This document shows, in pieces, positions 20,628 to 31,643 of a DNA stretch of 64,000 bases. Position numbers and translations under genes: made by a program. Position 1 is the stretch's first letter. Each line of letters opens with the position of its first letter. The notes beneath the pieces were generated by a model that worked only from the letters and a program-made list of their open reading frames with translations, made no database searches and had not been told where the DNA came from. The stretch is from Demequina litorisediminis. GTDB lineage: Bacteria > Actinomycetota > Actinomycetes > Actinomycetales > Demequinaceae. The stretch lies in NCBI RefSeq assembly GCF_030161615.1, contig NZ_BSUN01000001.1:2356001-2420000 (forward strand). The letters are read 5' to 3'.

Positions 20628-21609
20628 GCGACAAGCAGCAGGTGCTGTACGACGTACCAGGCCCCAAGGCCGTGCGCAGGGACCGCCTCTACAACGTGAT
20701 CTTCACGGTCGCGATCATCGCCCTCGTGGCGTGGATCGTGCAGGCCGCATGGGCGCGCGGCGTCCTCGACGACCGGTGGCAGGTGCTCTTCCAGGGTGCC
20801 AAGGGCTTCGACGGCTGGGACGTGTGGAAGCGTCTCCTGTGGGATGGCCTCGTCATGGGCACCCTCAAGGCCGTGGTCATCGCGGTGCCCATCGTGGCCG
20901 TGCTCGCGCTCGTGCTGACCATTGCGCGCCAGGCCCCCATGCGGATCGTGCGCTGGACTGCCTACGGGTTCACCCACGTGTTCCGCGGCATCCCCGTGCT
21001 GCTGCTCATGTACTTCGGCGTGATCGCCCTCGACTGGGCGCTGCTGCCGTCCGTGGTCTTCGGCCTCGTGGTCTACAACACCGCCGTGGTGGCCGAGATC
21101 CTCAGGGCGGGCATCGCCGCACTGCCGAAGGGTCAGAAGGAGGCCGGGCTCAGCATCGGCCTTTCGCCGCTGGCCACGATGCTGCGCATCCAACTTCCGC
21201 AGGCCATCCGGATCATGCTTCCCGCCCTCATCAGCCAGATTGTCGTCCTGCTGAAGGACACCTCGCTGGGCTTCATCATCGGCTACGTCGAGCCTGTTGG
21301 CGGTCACCAAGAACCTCTACAACTTCTTTGGTAGGCTCGTCGATCGCGCCGCTGGTGCTCGCCTCCGCCGTCATCTACATCTCGGTGAACATGTTGGTGG
21401 CTCGCCTGGCCACCTGGCTCGAGGGCCGCATGCGGCGCTCGCCGCACATCGCGCAGCCGGCGGACGGCGGCGACGTCGCGGCGCCAGACCTTGCCGCCCG
21501 GGCCGCTTTCGGCGCAGGCGGGGAGGCGGCGGCGCCCGCTGACGGCCGCGACCCACATCCTGACCGACGGTCAGACGGAACCTTTCGCAAACCCGAGGAT
21601 GACGTGTAG
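20624..21609 (+). CDS. gluD: Glutamate-type ABC transporter permease, second subunit (two indels)
   Basis: Partner permease. N-terminal cytoplasmic segment MSDKQQVLYDVPGPKAVRRD, helices, FRGIPVLLLMYFGVI, and EAA loop KEAGLSIGLSPLATMLRIQLPQAIRIMLPAL. Extra bases at GAGCCTG 21292-21298-type site (YVELLAVTKNLYNFF expected) and AGGCTC 21333-21338 (FGSSSIAPLVLASAVIYIS expected, AGC-TCG) break the frame before the last helix. Corrected length is 327 aa including a ~55-residue hydrophilic, Ala/Asp/Arg-rich tail, longer than usual. Confidence 0.88.
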
Positions 21610-21634
21610 CCTCGGGCGGCAGAGGGGACGGATG

Positions 21635-22486
21635 ATGGCACTCAACACTTCTCGAGGTCGCATCGGCGCGGCCACAATAGCCCTGCTGGGGGCGGTTTCC
21701 GTGACGGCCTGCAGCCCGGGAGGCCTGCCGGCGGACTCGACGATGGCGAGGCTTGCCGATGCCGGCGAGATCACCATCGGGATCAAGTACGACCAGCCGC
21801 TGTTTGGCGAGATGGGCACCGACGGCGTCCCCGAGGGGTTCGACGTCGAGGTGGGACGCATCGTTGCCGACGAACTCGGCATCGACGAGGACGGGATCAC
21901 CTGGGTCGAGGCGCCGTCGGGCCAGCGCGAAGACCTCTTGTCCAGCGGCGCCGTCGACATCGTGGTCGCGACCTACACGATCTCTGATGAACGCAAGGAG
22001 CGGGTCGGATTCGCGGGCCCGTACTACGTGGCGGGACAGTCGCTCATGACGCGAACGTCCGATGCCGAGATCGCGTCCGCCCTCGATCTCGCGGGCAAGC
22101 AGGTGTGCTCCGTCGAGGGCGCGACGGCGGCAGACACCATCGCGCGCGTCGCTCCAGAGGCGTCGCTCGTGCTCTACGACGACTACTCGGACTGCATCGA
22201 ACCGTTGCGCACTGGCCAGGTGGACGTCGTGACGACGGACGACGTGATACTGGCCGCATATGCCGCCGACGCGGAGGGCCAGTTCAAGATCGTCGGAGGA
22301 GCGTTCACGGCCGAGCCCTACGGCATCGGCGTGGCGCTCGAGGACGACGACTTCCGGCTGTGGATCGACGACGTCCTTGAGGAGGCCATGGAGGATGGGC
22401 GGTGGCTCGACGCCTGGTCCGCCACTGCGGGCGCCATCCTTCCCGAGCCGCAGGTACCGCACCTCGACAGGTACGAGGCCGAGTAA
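21635..22486 (+). CDS. Second glutamate-type substrate-binding lipoprotein (gluB paralogue)
   Basis: SBP family 3 protein closely similar to gluB throughout: DSTMARLADAGEITIGIKYD, GVPEGFDVEVGRIVADELG, VDIVVATYTISDERKERVGF, QVCSVEGATAADTI, GQVDVVTTDDVILAAY, ending DRYEAE. The signal peptide and lipobox GAVSVTAC are shorter, with almost no linker. Starts at ATG 21632 or 21635 after GAGGGG. 283 aa, uninterrupted. Its position directly after gluD suggests that it feeds the same permease with a different affinity or substrate; that is inference. A tandem duplication of gluB is the likely origin. Confidence 0.88.
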   Translation: MALNTSRGRIGAATIALLGAVSVTACSPGGLPADSTMARLADAGEITIGIKYDQPLFGEMGTDGVPEGFDVEVGRIVADELGIDEDGITWVEAPSGQREDLLSSGAVDIVVATYTISDERKERVGFAGPYYVAGQSLMTRTSDAEIASALDLAGKQVCSVEGATAADTIARVAPEASLVLYDDYSDCIEPLRTGQVDVVTTDDVILAAYAADAEGQFKIVGGAFTAEPYGIGVALEDDDFRLWIDDVLEEAMEDGRWLDAWSATAGAILPEPQVPHLDRYEAE

Positions 22487-22613
22487 CGCTCACCCTCCGT
22501 TCGTCACCGGGAGGCTCCGGCGATGACGGACCGGTGAACCTTCGCTGAACAACGCGCGGACGGCGGCGCCGCGTGCTTGTGCCGAGGCGGGCGCGCGCGA
22601 GAGGGTCGCGCAC

Positions 22614-23727
22614 GTGCCGCCTGTCATCGCCCCCGCCTCCTCCGCCCGTGTGGCGCTGTGGGAAGGCGCCGGGGGCATCGGAGTGACCTCGATTCCATGC
22701 CCGTCGCCCCGTGCGGGTGAGGTGCTCATTCGGGTGAGCGTCGCGACCGTCTGCGGCTGTGTCCGCGACGCCATCCGCGAGCGGCGACTCGGATCGTGGC
22801 CCACCGTGCTGGGGCACGAGGGCGTGGGCGTCGTTGAGGCAGTCGGCAGGGGAGCAGAGGCGCTGACCGTCGACGGGATCTCGCTCGCCCCCGGCATGCG
22901 CGTGGTGTGGGCGCGAGACGTGGGCTGTGGGACCTGTGGTGCGTGCGCTGCGGGGGCGACCGCCGCATGTGCCGAGCCGCGCGAGCCTGGGACGCCAGGC
23001 CATGACCGATGCCTGGGCGCTCACGGGCAGCCTCGCCAGCCACATGCTTCTTCCCGCAGGCGCCGCCCTTGCCCTGGTGCCTGCCGGCGTGCCGGACGCG
23101 GTCGCGGCACCCGCGGGCTGCGCGCTCGCGGTGGCAGCCGCGGCCATCGACCGCGCGGGCGCCATCGCGGGCCGCAGGGTGGTGGTGCTCGGCGCTGGCA
23201 TGATCGGGCTGGCCGCGCTCGCGATGGCGGTGGAAGCCGGCGCTGCGTCGACCACGGCGGTGGATCCGCGCGCCAAGCGCCGCCGACGCGCGCTGGCGTT
23301 CGGCGCCGACGCGGCGCTCGATGTGGACGCGCGCGTGCCCGCCTGCGACGTGGTGATCGACGCCGCTGGGGGAGCGGACACCTTCGTCAGGGTCAGCGGT
23401 TCGCTGGCACGTGGGGGCGTCGCCGTGGTGGCGGGTGCCAGGGCCCAGGTGCCCGATGCGGTGGTCGACGTGGAGCGCCTCAGCCGCGACGGGCTCGCAC
23501 TGCTCGGGCTCGGCCGTCCCTCGCCGCGACACGTGTTGGACGCCGTCACGTTCCTTGCCGCGACACACGCGATGAGGCCGTGGGCGGACATCGTCTCCCC
23601 GCCGCGCGGCCTTGAGGCGGTCGTGGAGGCCGTGGCACACTCGGGCGGATCCATCGCTCGCGTGGCGATCGCCCCGGGAACGCCCGCGGCCGCGGCCGTA
23701 CGTGGCGCGCCGGCGCATCGGCCCTGA
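22614..23727 (+). CDS. Medium-chain (zinc-type) dehydrogenase of the MDR family (one indel)
   Basis: N-terminal GroES-like fold with structural-zinc cysteines in ARDVGCGTCGACAAGATAAC and GHEGVGVVEAVG; C-terminal Rossmann fold GRRVVVLGAGMIGLAALAMAVEAGA with acidic residue after it (AVDPRAK), so NAD(H) preference is plausible. An extra C at GAGCCTG 22983-22989 breaks the frame (PRELGRQAMTDAWAL expected). Corrected length is 370 aa. The sequence resembles dehydrogenases annotated as phosphonate-catabolism associated, but no phosphonate genes are nearby, so substrate is unknown. Stand-alone between the importer and rpsO. Confidence 0.75.
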
Positions 23728-23785
23728 GAAGGCGTGGCGCGCGAAGCCGTCGCGCGTGTATGATTGACCGTCGCCGTGAAACGGC

Positions 23786-23829
23786 CGCGGATTCCAGTGC
23801 CCCCGGAGAACAAGCCCGGGAGCTCCGCG
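23786..23829 (+). promoter_or_regulatory. Candidate S15 autoregulatory leader of rpsO
   Basis: Two nested stems upstream of the rpsO start: outer CGCGGA 23786-23791 with TCCGCG 23824-23829, inner CCCGG/CCGGG around 23802-23819. It ends ~10 nt before the AAAAAGGAG ribosome-binding site (23840-23848). rpsO leaders are commonly bound by S15, but no family match was tested. Confidence 0.4.
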
Positions 23830-23854
23830 CAACGAGACGAAAAAGGAGTGAGCC

Positions 23855-24124
23855 GTGCCTCTTGACGCAGCCACCAAGAAGTCCATCATGACCGAGTACG
23901 CCACCGTCGAGGGTGACACCGGTTCGCCCGAGGTCCAGGTCGCGCTCCTCACGCAGCGCATCACCGACCTCACCGAGCACCTCAAGGAGCACAAGCACGA
24001 CCACCACTCGCGTCGTGGCCTCCTCCTGCTCGTCGGTAAGCGCCGCAACCTGCTGAACTACCTCTCGCGTGTCGACATCGAGCGTTACCGCTCGCTGATT
24101 GAGCGCCTGGGCCTGCGCCGCTAA
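23855..24124 (+). CDS. rpsO: 30S ribosomal protein S15
   Basis: S15 binds the 16S rRNA central domain. The GTG at 23855 follows AAAAAGGAG. 89 aa with the classic helical core: [57 protein letters not shown] and terminal [13 protein letters not shown]. Uninterrupted. The rpsO-pnp pairing is conserved in bacteria, here separated by a terminator and a long leader. Confidence 0.98.
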   Translation: MPLDAATKKSIMTEYATVEGDTGSPEVQVALLTQRITDLTEHLKEHKHDHHSRRGLLLLVGKRRNLLNYLSRVDIERYRSLIERLGLRR

Positions 24125-24143
24125 GGCACACCCGGTCGCGCTC

Positions 24144-24190
24144 GGCCCGGTCGCTCCCTCCGTCACGGAGGTCGAGCGGCCGGGTCTTTC
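24144..24190 (+). terminator. Intrinsic terminator after rpsO
   Basis: GGCCCGGTCGCTC (24144-24156) pairs with GAGCGGCCGGGTC with two G-U pairs; an inner CCTCCGT/ACGGAGG stem closes a one-base gap loop. TCTTTC follows the stem. Shape and U-rich end fit a rho-independent terminator or an RNase III-type processing hairpin. Confidence 0.75.
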
Positions 24191-24433
24191 GCATGTCAGG
24201 GGCGTCCCCAGCGGGTGCCCTGCTAGCATGGACCTTGCCCGGTGCGTGAGCATCGGCGCTCAATTTCACACACCTGGCAGGACAGCCGGACGCTGATCCT
24301 CGGTGGAGATGAGCAGAATCCCCGCGCCAACGACGCGGACGTGAGTCTGAGCATGTCGACTGACGATCAGTGAGGCCACACGGCCCCTTGAGTTCGCTTG
24401 GCCTGCCTCGATCAGAACGGAGAGACTTCCCTC
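24191..24433 (+). promoter_or_regulatory. Long 5' untranslated region of pnp, candidate actino-pnp type leader
   Basis: About 240 bases without a gene between the rpsO terminator and the pnp ATG. GAGGCCA near 24372 can pair with TGGCCTGCCTC near 24399. Actinobacterial pnp genes are known to carry a conserved structured leader (actino-pnp motif); position and length fit, but the fold was not tested. GAACGGAGAG at 24416-24425 is the likely ribosome-binding site. Confidence 0.4.
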
Positions 24434-26647
24434 ATGGAAGGTCCCGAGATCAAGGCCGCAGAAGCGGTCATCGATAACGGCAAGTTCGGTACCCGTACCG
24501 TCCGCTTCGAGACGGGTCGCCTTGCTCAGCAGGCCGCCGGTACCGTCGCCGCCTACCTCGACAACGACACGATGCTGCTCTCGGCCACCACGGCCGGCAA
24601 GCACCCCCGCGACGGCTTCGACTTCTTCCCCCTGACGGTGGATGTCGAGGAGCGCTCGTACGCCGCAGGCAAGATCCCCGGCTCGTTCTTCCGTCGCGAG
24701 GGCCGCCCCTCGACGGACGCGATCCTCACCTGCCGTCTCATCGACCGCCCGCTGCGCCCCACCTTCGTGTCGGGTCTGCGCAACGAGGTCCAGGTCGTCG
24801 TGACGGTCCTCGCGATCAACCCCGACGACGCCTACGACACCCTCGCCATCAACGCCGCCTCGGCGTCGACGCAGCTGTCCGGCCTGCCCTTCACCGGCCC
24901 CGTTGCCGGTGTGCGCATCGCGCTCATCGACGGCCAGTGGGTCGCTTTCCCGCGCTACTCCGAGAAGGAGCGCGCGGTGTTCGACATGGTCGTGGCCGGC
25001 CGCATCGCCGGTGACGACGTCGCCATCATGATGGTCGAGGCAGAGGCCACCGACGACGCGTTCAACCTCGTCGCCGAGGGCGCCACCGCCCCCACCGAGG
25101 CCGTCGTGGCCGAGGGCCTCGAGGCCGCCAAGCCCTTCCTGCGCGCGCTGTGCGAGGCGCAGATTGAGCCTCGCGAACGCCGCCGCGAAGGAGACGCAGG
25201 AGTTCCCGCGCTTCCTCGACTACGAGGACGACGTGTTCGCCGCCGTCTCCGCTGCGACCGAGGCCGACCTCACCGAGGCCCTCCAGATCGCCGACAAGCA
25301 GACCCGTGAGAACCGCCTCGACGAGATCAAGGCTGCAGCCCTGGACTGGCTCAGCGCCCAGTTCGAGGGCCGCGAGAAGGAAATCTCCGCTGCGGTGCGC
25401 TCCGTCACCAAGAAGACGGTGCGCCAGCGCATCCTCAAGGACGGCGTCCGCATCGACGGCCGTGGCCTGCGCGACATTCGTCCGCTCTCGGCCGAGGTGG
25501 GCCCCATCCCGCGCGTGCACGGCTCCGCGATCTTCGAGCGTGGAGAGACCCAGATCATGGGCATCACCACCCTGAACATGCTCAAGATGGAGCAGCAGAT
25601 CGACTCCTTTAACCCGGAGACGAAGAAGCGCTACATGCACCACTACAACTTCCCGCCCTTCTCCACGGGCGAGACTGGTCGTGTGGGCTCGCCCAAGCGT
25701 CGCGAGATCGGCCACGGTGCGCTCGCCGAGCGTGCCCTGGTGCCGGTGCTGCCGTCGCGTGAGGACTTCCCCTACGCCATCCGTCAGGTGTCCGAGGCTC
25801 TCGGCTCGAACGGCTCGACCTCGATGGGCTCCGTGTGTGCCTCGACGCTCGCGCTGCTCAACGCAGGTGTGCCGCTGAAGGCCCCCGTCGCCGGTATCGC
25901 CATGGGCCTCGTGTCCGACACGGTTGACGGTGAGACCCGCTACGCGGCACTGACCGACATCCTGGGTGCCGAGGACGCGTTCGGCGACATGGACTTCAAG
26001 GTCGCCGGTACCTCCGAGTTCGTCACCGCGATCCAGGCTCGACACCAAGGCTCGACGGCATCCCCGCGTCGGTGCTCGCTGGCGCGCTCGACCAGGCCAA
26101 GGAGGCCCGCCTCCACATCCTGGACGTGATGGCTGGCGCCATCACCGAGCCCGACGAGATGAGCCCCTTCGCGCCGCGCATCATCACCGTGCGCGTGCCC
26201 GTCGACAAGATCGGCGAGGTCATTGGCCCCAAGGGCAAGATGATCAACCAGATCCAGGACGACACGGGCGCCGACATCTCCATCGAGGACGACGGCACCG
26301 TGTTCATCGGCGCGGCCGACGGCCCGTCGGCGGAGGCGGCGCGTGCCGCGATCAACGCGATCGCGAACCCGCACGTCCCCGAGGTCGGCGAGCGTTTCGT
26401 CGGCACCGTCGTGAAGACCGTCGCCTTCGGCGCCTTCATCTCGCTTTCGCCCGGCAAGGACGGTCTGCTGCACATCTCGCAGATCCGCAAGGCTGGTGGG
26501 TGGCAAGCGTGTGGAGAACGTCGAGGACGTGCTGTCCATCGGCCAGAAGATCCAGGTCGAGATCACCGAGGTCGACCCGCGCGGCAGTTGTCGCTCGGCG
26601 TCGTCGAGGACAAGTCCGACGAGGCGTCCGAGGAGGCCGGCGAGTAA
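24434..26647 (+). CDS. pnp: Polyribonucleotide nucleotidyltransferase (five indels)
   Basis: PNPase degrades RNA 3'-5' phosphorolytically and can act as ppGpp synthetase/poly(A) enzyme in actinobacteria. Two RNase PH domains ([57 protein letters not shown] with catalytic Asp in [11 protein letters not shown]), then KH ([20 protein letters not shown]) and S1 ([20 protein letters not shown]). Extra bases at GAGCCTC 25166-25172, CAGGCTC 26035-26041, AAGGCTC 26048-26054 and AAGGCTG 26488-26494; one base lost near 26583 (GKLSLG expected). Corrected length is 736 aa. Start [19 protein letters not shown]. Confidence 0.96.
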
Positions 26648-26666
26648 TCGCCCCTTCGCGCGTCTT

Positions 26667-26706
26667 CCACGAGGGCGGTCCCGGGTATCCGGGGCCGCCC
26701 TCGTGG
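26667..26706 (+). terminator. Strong hairpin after pnp
   Basis: CCACGAGGGCGG 26667-26678 pairs perfectly with CCGCCCTCGTGG 26695-26706; the stem continues inward (CCCGG/CCGGG) to a GTAT loop, 18 bp in all. No T-run follows. Likely terminator of the pnp transcript. Confidence 0.8.
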
Positions 26707-26797
26707 CATGTCTGGGTCCGGACCCTGTGCGGACGCCCTGCGGGGCCCGCGCGGCTCGGCGACGGATGCCGTTCCGGCATCGGCTCCCCCACGCGAT

Positions 26798-26890
26798 TCC
26801 CAAGGTATGCCGGGGCGCAGGAGGTTCATGTGGCCGATGCGGTGGCTTCCCGTGTCACGCGCGTCACAAGGGTCACTCCATACCTTGGGA
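26798..26890. promoter_or_regulatory. Inverted repeat and GTCAC direct repeats upstream of the M16 peptidase
   Basis: TCCCAAGGTATG at 26798-26809 is exactly mirrored by CATACCTTGGGA at 26879-26890. Between the arms, GTCAC occurs at 26854, 26863 and 26872, i.e. three copies with a strict 9-bp period. All lie just upstream of the -10 at 26912. It looks like a regulator-binding region; the regulator is unknown. Confidence 0.45.
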
Positions 26891-26911
26891 GTCGCCAGGC
26901 GGCGGTCGCGT

Positions 26912-26917
26912 TAGGCT
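26912..26917 (+). promoter_or_regulatory. -10 hexamer of leaderless type upstream of the M16 peptidase
   Basis: TAGGCT ending 7 nt before the ATG at 26925, same hexamer and spacing as proS and dapB. No ribosome-binding site. Confidence 0.5.
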
Positions 26918-26924
26918 CACCGGT

Positions 26925-28246
26925 ATGCCTCATGCCCTCCCGCTCGTCGCGGCCGCGTCCACCGGAAGCCACCTCACCGTCGAGCAGGACGCCGGCGCCG
27001 TGATCCGCCGCTCCGTGCTTCCCGGGGGAGTGCGTGTCCTCACCGAACACATCCCCGGCATGCGTTCCGCGACGTTCGGGGCCTGGGTGGGTGTGGGCAG
27101 CAGGGACGAGACTCCCGAGCACGCGGGATCCACGCACTTCCTTGAGCACCTGTTGTTCAAGGGCACCGCCCGGCGCACCGCGCAGGACATCGCGGTCGAG
27201 TTTGACCGGGTGGGTGGCGAGTCCAACGCGATGACGGGCAAGGAGTTCACCTGCTATTACGCGCGGGTGATCGACAGGGATCTGCCCACGGCCATCGACG
27301 TCATTCTCGACATGGTGACCTCCGCGTCGCTGACGGAGGACGACTTCGAGATGGAGCGCGGTGTCATCCTCGAAGAACTCGCGATGAACGACGACGATCC
27401 CGGCGACGTCGCGCATGAGCGCTTCACCGAGGCGGTGCTCACGGGCCACGCGCTGGGACGCCCGATCGGTGGTACGCCCGCCATCATCAAGTCGGTGACG
27501 CGCGACGCGGTCGCCGAGCACTACCGCCAGCACTACACGCCGGACGGACTCATCGTGTCCGCCGCAGGCAACGTGGATCACGACACGGTATGCGGGATGG
27601 TCACCGCGGCCCTCACGCTCGGTGGCTGGGACCTTTCAGGCGACGTCGCTCCCGTCGGCAGGCGTGACCCGCTGGCCGCCGTTGACGCGACGCTGACGCC
27701 CGAGGTGCGCATCACCCGTGACCTCGAGCAGGCTCACGTCCTGCTGGGCTCGCGCGGCTTCCGCGCCACCGACGAGCGCCGTTCCACGCTCGCGGTGATG
27801 AACGCCATCCTCGGCGGCGGCATGTCCTCGCGGCTCTTCCAGGAAATCCGCGAGAAGCGCGGCCTGTCCTACTCCGTGTACTCGTTTGGTGCGCCCAGCG
27901 CGGAGACGGGCATCTGGGGCATGTATGGCGCCTGCAATCCCGCGAACGCCGACGAGGTCGAGCGCCTGCTTGGCGCCGAGCCTCGAGCGACTCACCGAGG
28001 GCATCACCGACGAGGAACTCGAACGCGCCAAGGGCCAGATCGCCGGTACCACGGTGTTGCGCCTCGAGGACTCGTATTCGCGCATGTCCCGCCTGGGCAA
28101 GGCGGAGTTGGTGTTCGGCGAGCCTGTGGAGCATCGAGGAGTCGTTGGCTCAGGTGCGTGCGGTGACGGCCGATGCCGTGGTGGCGTTGGCCGCCGATCT
28201 CGCCTCCCGCGAGCGGGCCTCCGTGCGCGTGGGTCCCGCCCGCTAA
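26925..28246 (+). CDS. M16 family zinc peptidase, pitrilysin/processing-peptidase type (two indels)
   Basis: Inverzincin HxxEH is intact as HFLEH (27135-27149) in GSTHFLEHLLFKGTARRTA, with the third ligand Glu in MERGVILEELAMNDDD. Also VGGESNAMTGKEFTCYYARV, GRPIGGTPAIIKSVTR, GGGMSSRLFQEIREKRGLSYSVYSF, the R/Y substrate-binding pair of the family. Extra bases at GAGCCTC 27978-27984 and GAGCCTG 28120-28126 break the C-terminal domain; corrected end is ASVRVGPAR at 28246, 439 aa. Usually encoded after pnp and before dapB in actinobacteria; here a transporter operon separates it from dapB. Confidence 0.93.
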
Positions 28247-28353
28247 ACCACGTCTTTCCAGGCGAGACGGAAGTCTCAGCCCGTTCCCAGCGTTCTCCCA
28301 GGTTGCGTCCATAGCCTCATCGCGACAGCAGGTCTCGATGGACAGGACGGAAC

Positions 28354-29626
28354 ATGCCCCAGATCTCCTTCAACCGGGCTCGCCTGCGCGCGTGGGGTAT
28401 CCCCACGGTTGCGCTCGTGGCGGGTGCCGGGCTCGGCGTCGGCGCGATGGCCCTGTGGGGGCCCGATGCCTCCGGCAGCGCCGATGCGATGGCGCGCGAC
28501 GCGATGGTCGCCGAGTCCGGCGGCGAGCAGACCGTGACCGTGGGGCTCGAGACGCTCGAGGAGTCCATCGACGCCTCCGGCACTCTTGCGGCTGTGTCGA
28601 GCTCCGATCTTTCCTTCGAGGCATCGGGCGCCGTGACCAAGGTCAACGTGGAGGAAGGCGACACCGTCGAGAAGGGCGATGTCATCGCCGTGATTGACAC
28701 GTTGCAGGCTCACGGCGTCGCTGCGCTCGGCGGAGGCGGACCTCGCGAAGGCCGAGGCAGACCTGTCCAACCTTGAGGACGAGGCGGACGGCTCCGACTC
28801 CTCGGACGCGCAGATCGAGGCCGCCCAGTCGCAGGTCGCTGTATTGCAGGAGAACGTCGACGACGCCGAGGATGCGATGGACGACGCGAAGGCTCGTCGC
28901 CGACATCTCGGGCCTCGTCACGAGCCAGCCCTACGAGGTGGGCGACGTGGTCTCGGGCGGATCGAGGCTCGGGATCGGGCTCCGGCGACGCCAGCGGCAT
29001 GGGCGGCGGGTCCACGACGGCCGCCACCACCACGGAGTCCAGGCTCCGTGACCATCGTGGGTCAGGACGAGTGGACCGTGTCGGTCAGCCTGTCGGAGGC
29101 CGATGTCGCGGACATCGCCGAGGGCGACCAGGTGACCTTCACCTCGGAGGACCTGGACGACGAGTTCTTCGGCGTCGTCTCCGACATCGCCAACCTGCCC
29201 ACGACCACCGGCGGATCCGCCACCTATGCCGTCGAGTTGACGGTCACCGGCACCGTCGAGGGCCTGTACGAGGGCACCTCGGTAGAGGCGAGCATCGTGA
29301 CGCTCAGGGAGACCGACGTCCTCGCCGTCCCCGCGAACGCGATCACCACCACCGACGGCGTATCGACGGTCACGGTCGTGGCCGATGACGGCACCACCGA
29401 GGAACGCGAGGTCACCACCGGCGAGACCATCGGCGAGTACACCACGATCACCGATGGCCTCAGCGAGGGCGAGCAGATCCAGATGACCGTCATGCAGTCA
29501 GGCGGCACGGGCACCGGCGACGCCGAGGACATGATGCAGCAGTTTGGTGGCGAGATGCCGACGGGTGGCGAGATGCCCGACGGCATGACCTTCCCCGGTG
29601 GCGGGCAGATGCCCGGCGGCCAGTGA
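28354..29626 (+). CDS. Membrane-fusion (periplasmic adaptor-like) subunit of a MacAB-type ABC exporter (four indels)
   Basis: N-terminal membrane anchor (AWGIPTVALVAGAGLGVGAM), a lipoyl-like half motif SSSDLSFEASGAVTKVNVEE/GDTVEKGDVIAVID, a short coiled coil (ASLRSAEADLAKAEADLSNLEDE), second lipoyl half (LVADISGLVTSQPYEVGDVV) and a beta-barrel domain with DEWTVSVSLSEADVADIAEG. Met/Gly-rich C-terminus. Extra bases at CAGGCTC 28705-28711, AAGGCTC 28889-28895, AGGCTC 28965-28970 and AGGCTCC 29041-29047, the last two at AGC-TC Ser codons. Corrected length is 422 aa. First gene of a five-gene operon. Confidence 0.85.
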
Positions 29627-29658
29627 CGCCCGGCCGCGAAAGGGACAAGGACCGCCAC

Positions 29659-30381
29659 ATGACTGACAGCACTACCGCGGTACGTGACCGCACGGCGCCC
29701 GTGATCGAACTCACCGCCGCCCGCAAGACCTACCTCACCGGCGACATCGAGTTCGAGGCGTTGCGTGGAATCGATTGCAGGATCTTCCCCGGCGAGTATG
29801 TCGCCATCGTGGGGCCCTCGGGCTCGGGCAAGTCGACGCTCATGAACATCCTGGGATGCCTTGATGTGCTCACCAGCGGCAGGTATGTCCTGGCGGGGGA
29901 GAACGTCTCCCACATGGACGAGGTGGCGCTCGCCTCGGCGCGCAACCGGCGCATCGGATTCGTGTTCCAGCAGTTCCATCTGCTGCCCAGCCTGACCGCC
30001 CTCGGCAACGTCGAGCTCCCGCTCGTGTACGCCGGGGTCGCTCCCGCGGAGCGCCGCGAGCGTGCGCTAGCCGCACTGGCCCGCGTGGGACTCGACGGCA
30101 AGGCACGCAACCACCCTGGCCAGGCTCTCGGGCGGCCAGCAGCAGCGCGTCGCCATCGCGCGTGCCCTCGTCACCGAACCCGCCATCGTGTTGGCGGACG
30201 AACCCACCGGAAACCTTGACTCCCGCTCCACCGCGGACGTCCTTGGCATGATCGACGACCTCCACGCGGAGGGCACCACCATCGTGCTCATCACCCACGA
30301 GGGCGACGTTGCCGCGCGCGCTCAGACCGTCTACAACGTCACCGACGGGCAGTTCGTCGGCGCGGGAACGGAGATCGCGAA

Positions 30382-30385
<4 letters not shown>
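29659..30385 (+). CDS. ABC exporter ATP-binding protein, LolD/MacB type (one indel)
   Basis: Walker [21 protein letters not shown]-loop [25 protein letters not shown], signature [19 protein letters not shown], Walker [22 protein letters not shown]-loop [13 protein letters not shown]: a standard LolD-like ATPase. ATG 29659 ([18 protein letters not shown]) is preferred; GTG 29623 is an in-frame alternative overlapping the previous gene. An extra G at CAGGCTC 30121-30127 interrupts the signature motif. Corrected length is 241 aa. Ends in GTGA overlap with the permease, showing coupled synthesis. Confidence 0.93.
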
Positions 30386-31617
<1,232 letters not shown>

Positions 31618-31643
31618 ACGTGAACCCCGAGAGGACACTCGCT

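Noticed and set aside
22487-22613. Short peptide or RNA gene between the second binding protein and the MDR dehydrogenase
   Set aside because: No start with a ribosome-binding site and no stable hairpin beyond GC-rich noise.
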